DNA from: Shewanella seohaensis
Lineage (GTDB): Bacteria > Pseudomonadota > Gammaproteobacteria > Enterobacterales > Shewanellaceae
DNA: 64,000 nt
Assembly (NCBI RefSeq): GCF_025449215.1
Contig: NZ_CP104900.1
Coordinates: forward strand, 3,782,001 to 3,846,000
Reading direction: 5' to 3'
Shown: piece after piece, positions 59,854 through 64,000 of the stretch
How the letters are laid out: every line of letters starts with the position of its first letter
Numbering within the stretch: the stretch's first letter is position 1
Translations under genes and position numbers: made by a program
Notes under the pieces: generated by a model
The model's database searches: none
Told to the model about the DNA's origin: nothing
The model's input: the letters and a program-made list of their open reading frames with translations, nothing else

Positions 59854-60672
59854 ATGAGTCAACAAAAAATCTGTTTTATCGGTGCGGGCAATATGACCCG
59901 CAGTATTATCAGCGGCTTAATTCGTAGCGGCTATCCTGCTGCGCTAGTGCAAGCCACCAATCCTAGCCAAGGTAAACTCGATGCCCTCGCCGCCGACTTT
60001 GGTGTGCGTGTATCCCAAGACAATGTTAGCGCCGCCCAAGATGCCGATGTCATCGTATTATCCGTTAAGCCACAGTTGATGGAACAAGTCTGCCAAGCAC
60101 TGCAAGGCATTGATATGTCAAACAAGCTGATCATTACCATTGCTGCGGGGATTAAAGCAGAGCGCTACAGCCAGTATTTAGCGCAATCCATCACACTAGT
60201 TCGCACTATGCCAAACACGCCAATGCAAATCGGTGTCGGTATGACGGGACTCTACGCCCCGCAGCCCCTCTCTGATGCCCAACAAGCCATTACCGAACGC
60301 TTGATGTCCAGCGGCGGTGAAATTGTGTGGGTGAATGAGGAATCTGAGATTAATCAAGTCATTGCCCTTGCGGGTAGTTCTCCGGCCTATTTCTTCCTGC
60401 TGATGGAATCTATGATTGATGCCGGCAAGCAAATGGGCATGGATGAAGCCAAAGCCAGAAGCTTAGTACAGCAAGCTGCCCTCGGTGCTGCTATGATGGC
60501 AAAGCAAAATCCCGAGCTTACGCTGGGTAATTTACGGGAGAATGTCACCTCGAAGGGTGGCACAACGGCGCAAGCCATCGCCACATTCGAAGCGGCGGAT
60601 CTCCGTGGTGTGGTCAAAAATGCGATGGAAAACTGCATCAAACGTGCAGAAGAAATGGCTAACACTTTTTAA
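59854..60672 (+). CDS. proC: Pyrroline-5-carboxylate reductase
   Basis: 272 aa; last step of proline synthesis, reducing P5C with NAD(P)H. The Rossmann loop is ICFIGAGNMTRSIISGLIRS, the substrate helix RTMPNTPMQIGVGMTGLYAP, and the C-terminal QNPELTLGNLRENVTSKGGT and TTAQAIATFEAADLRGVV complete the family signature. It heads a run with yggT, yggU and a DUF4426 gene. Confidence 0.97.
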   Translation: MSQQKICFIGAGNMTRSIISGLIRSGYPAALVQATNPSQGKLDALAADFGVRVSQDNVSAAQDADVIVLSVKPQLMEQVCQALQGIDMSNKLIITIAAGIKAERYSQYLAQSITLVRTMPNTPMQIGVGMTGLYAPQPLSDAQQAITERLMSSGGEIVWVNEESEINQVIALAGSSPAYFFLLMESMIDAGKQMGMDEAKARSLVQQAALGAAMMAKQNPELTLGNLRENVTSKGGTTAQAIATFEAADLRGVVKNAMENCIKRAEEMANTF

Positions 60673-60747
60673 TTCAGCAATAACTGGATGACTCACTCAA
60701 TTTTAACGCGGGCGTTTTTAATCGGACTCATATAGGCAGAAATCTCG

Positions 60748-61586
<839 letters not shown>

Positions 61587-61654
61587 ACGCACCGTTGGAA
61601 GTCTCCTTCCAGCGACCTATACTCAAGTAATCCCTCATATGAAGGTACAACATC

Positions 61655-62089
61655 ATGTTACGTAATCTCCTTATTATGCTCGCCTTGACTGCAAGCCTGT
61701 GTGGCGTCGCCAATGCCGAGCAAAAAGAAACCGTCGGTAATTTCGACATTCATTACATGGCGCTGGGCAGCACCTTTTTAACCCCGAGCATTGCGAAATC
61801 CTATGGCATCGAACGCAGTAGCTACAGAGGCATCATTAACATTGCCGTATTAGATATGAGTGAAGAAGGCTCGCCCGCAGTGCCCGTTGAAATCACTGGC
61901 GTGGCCAATAACCTACTCGATGCGCGTATCGATCTGAAATTTAGAGAGATCCGTGAGGGTAAGGCGATTTATTACATCGCCGAAGTCCCTTACCGCGACG
62001 ATCAAGAAATCAATTTCAACATCGCCATTAAACACGGTAATCAGCTCAACACCAATCTGCAGTTTAAGCAAAAATTCTACGTCGAATAA
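61655..62089 (+). CDS. DUF4426 secreted protein
   Basis: 144 aa. A signal peptide (MLRNLLIMLALTASLCGVANA) precedes a beta-rich domain with FDIHYMALGSTFLTPSIAKS and IVNIAVLD-like IINIAVLDMSEEGSPAVPVE. This DUF4426 family sits downstream of yggU or between yggU and rdgB in many gammaproteobacteria, as here. Function unknown, periplasmic. Confidence 0.88.
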   Translation: MLRNLLIMLALTASLCGVANAEQKETVGNFDIHYMALGSTFLTPSIAKSYGIERSSYRGIINIAVLDMSEEGSPAVPVEITGVANNLLDARIDLKFREIREGKAIYYIAEVPYRDDQEINFNIAIKHGNQLNTNLQFKQKFYVE

Positions 62090-62101
62090 TCTCAACCTCA
62101 T

Positions 62102-62138
62102 AAGGCAGGGCGATACCAAGTATCGCCCTGCCTTTTTC
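62102..62138 (+). terminator. Terminator after the DUF4426 gene
   Basis: GGCAGGGCGATA, CCAAG loop, TATCGCCCTGCC and TTTTTC. Confidence 0.9.
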
Positions 62139-62249
62139 TGTCCTTTACCGCTCAGCTTGGGTATCATTGCCGCATACAGTCCAATGACATCGCTCAATGT
62201 TCACACTCAGTGACACACAGACAAGAGCGCCCAATCCAATAGGTATTCC

Positions 62250-62866
62250 ATGCAACAAATCGTCCTCGCCAGTGGCAATAAAGGTAAACTTGCCGAATTC
62301 GATCAAATGCTCGCCGCCTATGGCGTAAAAGTGCTGCCACAAAGCCAATTTAACGTTAGCGAAGTGGCCGAAACGGGCACAACCTTTGTCGAAAACGCCA
62401 TTATCAAAGCCAGACATGCAGCGCAAATTACTGGACTTGCCGCCATTGCCGATGACTCGGGATTAGAAGTCGATTTACTCCAAGGCGCGCCGGGCATCTA
62501 CTCTGCACGCTTTGCGGGGAAAATGCCAAGGATCAAGACAATGTGTTAAAGCTCTTAGACACATTAAAGGATAATCCTGCGCCGCGTACGGCCAGATTCC
62601 AATGTGTTTTAGTCTATATGCGCCATGCGAAGGACCCAACGCCCATCATTTGCCAAGCCTCTTGGGAAGGCCAAATCGATTTCGTGCAACGGGGTGACAA
62701 CGGTCATGGTTACGATCCGATTTTTATTCCAGAACACCATGATTGCAGCGCAGCCCAAATGAGCAGTGACGAGAAAAATGCCTTGAGTCACCGTGGTAAA
62801 GCTTTAGTGCAACTGATTGCTGCCATGCAGGAAAAAGGCGTATTTACCGACGGGAACGCCCAATAA
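62250..62866 (+). CDS. rdgB: dITP/XTP pyrophosphatase (RdgB/HAM1), one frame break
   Basis: Corrected length is about 205 aa. It removes non-canonical purine triphosphates. Family hallmarks are [58 protein letters not shown] and [12 protein letters not shown]. The frame changes at a G4 run (62516-62519); one more G gives [18 protein letters not shown]. The stop overlaps the hemW start (TAATG). Confidence 0.94.
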
Positions 62867-64000
62867 TGTCAGTGAATGTGTCACCTCAGTTAACCCTGCC
62901 GCCGTTGAGCTTGTACATCCATATCCCCTGGTGTGTACAAAAATGTCCTTACTGCGACTTTAACTCCCATGGACAAAATGGCGAATTACCCCAGCAGGCC
63001 TATGTGGATGCGCTGCTAGCTGACTTACGCCAAGACTTGCACTTAGTACAAGGCCGTAAGCTACACACTATTTTTATTGGTGGTGGAACACCGTCTCTGT
63101 TTGATGCCAATCAAATCAAACGGATATTGGATGGTGCCAATGCACTAATTCCCTTTAGTGACGATATTGAAATCACCATGGAGGCCAACCCTGGCACCCT
63201 AGAGCACGATGACTTTAGTGCCTACCGCGCCGCCGGGGTCACCCGGTTATCCATTGGAGTACAGAGTTTCTCTAAGGATAAGCTCAATCTGCTGGGGCGG
63301 ATCCACGATCAAAACGAAGCCCAAACCGCCGCCCAAAAAGCCAGCCAAGCGGGTTATTTAAGTTTTAACTTGGATTTGATGCACGGACTTCCGAATCAAA
63401 GTTTTGCTGAGGCCATGGCGGATATCGATACCGCGGCGGCGCTCAATCCGCCGCATTTGTCTTGGTATCAACTGACGATTGAGCCTAATACCCTGTTCCA
63501 CTCAAAACCGCCGCAACTACCCGACGATGAAGATCTCTGGCAGATCTACGAACAAGGGCAACAAAAGTTAGCGGCACTCGGTTATGAGCAGTATGAAATC
63601 TCTGCCTATGCCAAACCCGGCTATCAATGCAGGCATAACCTTAACTATTGGCAGTTTGGCGATTATTTAGGCATAGGCTGCGGTGCCCATGGCAAAGTGA
63701 CCTTGCCCGAAGAGAACCGCATTATTCGCACGGTCAAAATCAAACACCCTAAGGGTTATTTAGCTGCCGACAACTATAACTTCGAGCAGACTGAGGTCGC
63801 CGAAGAAGATCGCGCTCTCGAATATTTGATGAATCGCTTGCGTTTAATGACGCCTATTCCTAAGCAAGAGTTTGAAGACAGAACCGGTTTACACCGAGAT
63901 ACGTTGAAAGAGGGAATGGAAAAGGCCAAACAACGGGGTTTACTGACCGAATCGGCTGAACATTGGCAATTAACCAGTAAAGGTCACATGTTTGTGAACG
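62866..64000 (+). CDS. hemW: HemW radical SAM haem chaperone, cut by right edge
   Basis: Begins at ATG 62866 overlapping the rdgB stop and runs off the window after about 378 residues, nearly complete. LSLYIHIPWCVQKCPYCDFN gives CX3CX2C, plus an adjoining CX2C-type aromatic segment; IFIGGGTPSLFDANQIKRIL binds SAM. HemW resembles the oxygen-independent coproporphyrinogen oxidase HemN but lacks its decarboxylase activity; it transfers haem to respiratory enzymes. The extra Cys of HemN proper (CXXXCXXCXC) is not present here (CPYCDFN), consistent with HemW. Confidence 0.93.
   Translation, partial: MSVNVSPQLTLPPLSLYIHIPWCVQKCPYCDFNSHGQNGELPQQAYVDALLADLRQDLHLVQGRKLHTIFIGGGTPSLFDANQIKRILDGANALIPFSDDIEITMEANPGTLEHDDFSAYRAAGVTRLSIGVQSFSKDKLNLLGRIHDQNEAQTAAQKASQAGYLSFNLDLMHGLPNQSFAEAMADIDTAAALNPPHLSWYQLTIEPNTLFHSKPPQLPDDEDLWQIYEQGQQKLAALGYEQYEISAYAKPGYQCRHNLNYWQFGDYLGIGCGAHGKVTLPEENRIIRTVKIKHPKGYLAADNYNFEQTEVAEEDRALEYLMNRLRLMTPIPKQEFEDRTGLHRDTLKEGMEKAKQRGLLTESAEHWQLTSKGHMFVN

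Noticed and set aside
62866..63000. hemN (oxygen-independent coproporphyrinogen oxidase)
   Set aside because: The cluster motif ends CPYCDFN and lacks the extra Cys of HemN; linkage to rdgB matches HemW.

Overview
The window is chromosomal DNA from a gammaproteobacterium, almost certainly Shewanella. This rests on recognised protein families and on familiar gene order: purL-mltF-tadA-guaA-guaB-xseA, the run rlmN-pilW-rodZ-ispG-hisS-yfgM-bamB-der, and pilU-pilT-yggS-proC-yggT-yggU-(DUF4426)-rdgB-hemW. No rRNA, tRNA, CRISPR array, integrase or intact insertion sequence was seen.

Layout. 1-5.8 kb is core: purL (runs off the left edge), mltF, a possible tiny basic ORF and tadA. 5.8-17.4 kb is an accessory island lodged between tadA and guaA. 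It holds decayed coding remnants at both ends and one tight, mostly stop/start-overlapping minus-strand operon. In transcription order the operon is: Ycf46-like AAA+ ATPase, large Upf1-like SF1 helicase, a 563-aa protein of unknown family, a degenerate phospholipase-D-like/coiled-coil protein, a DUF2997-like peptide, a Ycf35/DUF1257-like protein, and a single-cluster radical SAM protein of the NrdG activase type. This is the best candidate for an undescribed system: it pairs homologues of two conserved plastid/cyanobacterial ORFs (ycf46, ycf35) with a helicase, a PLD-like protein and a radical SAM enzyme at the guaA integration hotspot. A defence or other conflict role is inference.

17.4-31.3 kb is core: guaA/guaB, xseA, then the ribosome, outer-membrane, isoprenoid and cell-shape operon. 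31.3-48.8 kb mixes a CBS-domain membrane protein, a nucleotidase, a 263-bp MITE-like palindromic element, a LysR/DoxX/pirin group, three GNAT acetyltransferases, an orphan ParA plus ribbon-helix-helix pair, a solute-binding protein overlapping a GGDEF cyclase, MtfA, an HDOD-GAF protein and threonine aldolase. 49-64 kb holds an OmpA-like protein, MscS, an exported Tpx, a Fur-box-controlled small membrane protein, YciH, YqgE, RuvX, HemH, a periplasmic GPx, the PilT/PilU retraction motors and the yggS-to-hemW run.

Data quality matters. At least fourteen genes or gene segments are interrupted by single-base indels, nearly all one base short in a homopolymer run of 4-7. Genes as central as purL, guaB, mltF and rdgB are hit, so sequencing error is the simplest explanation. 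I give each such gene as one CDS spanning the break, with the position where the frame changes. Corrected lengths assume one base is restored or removed there.
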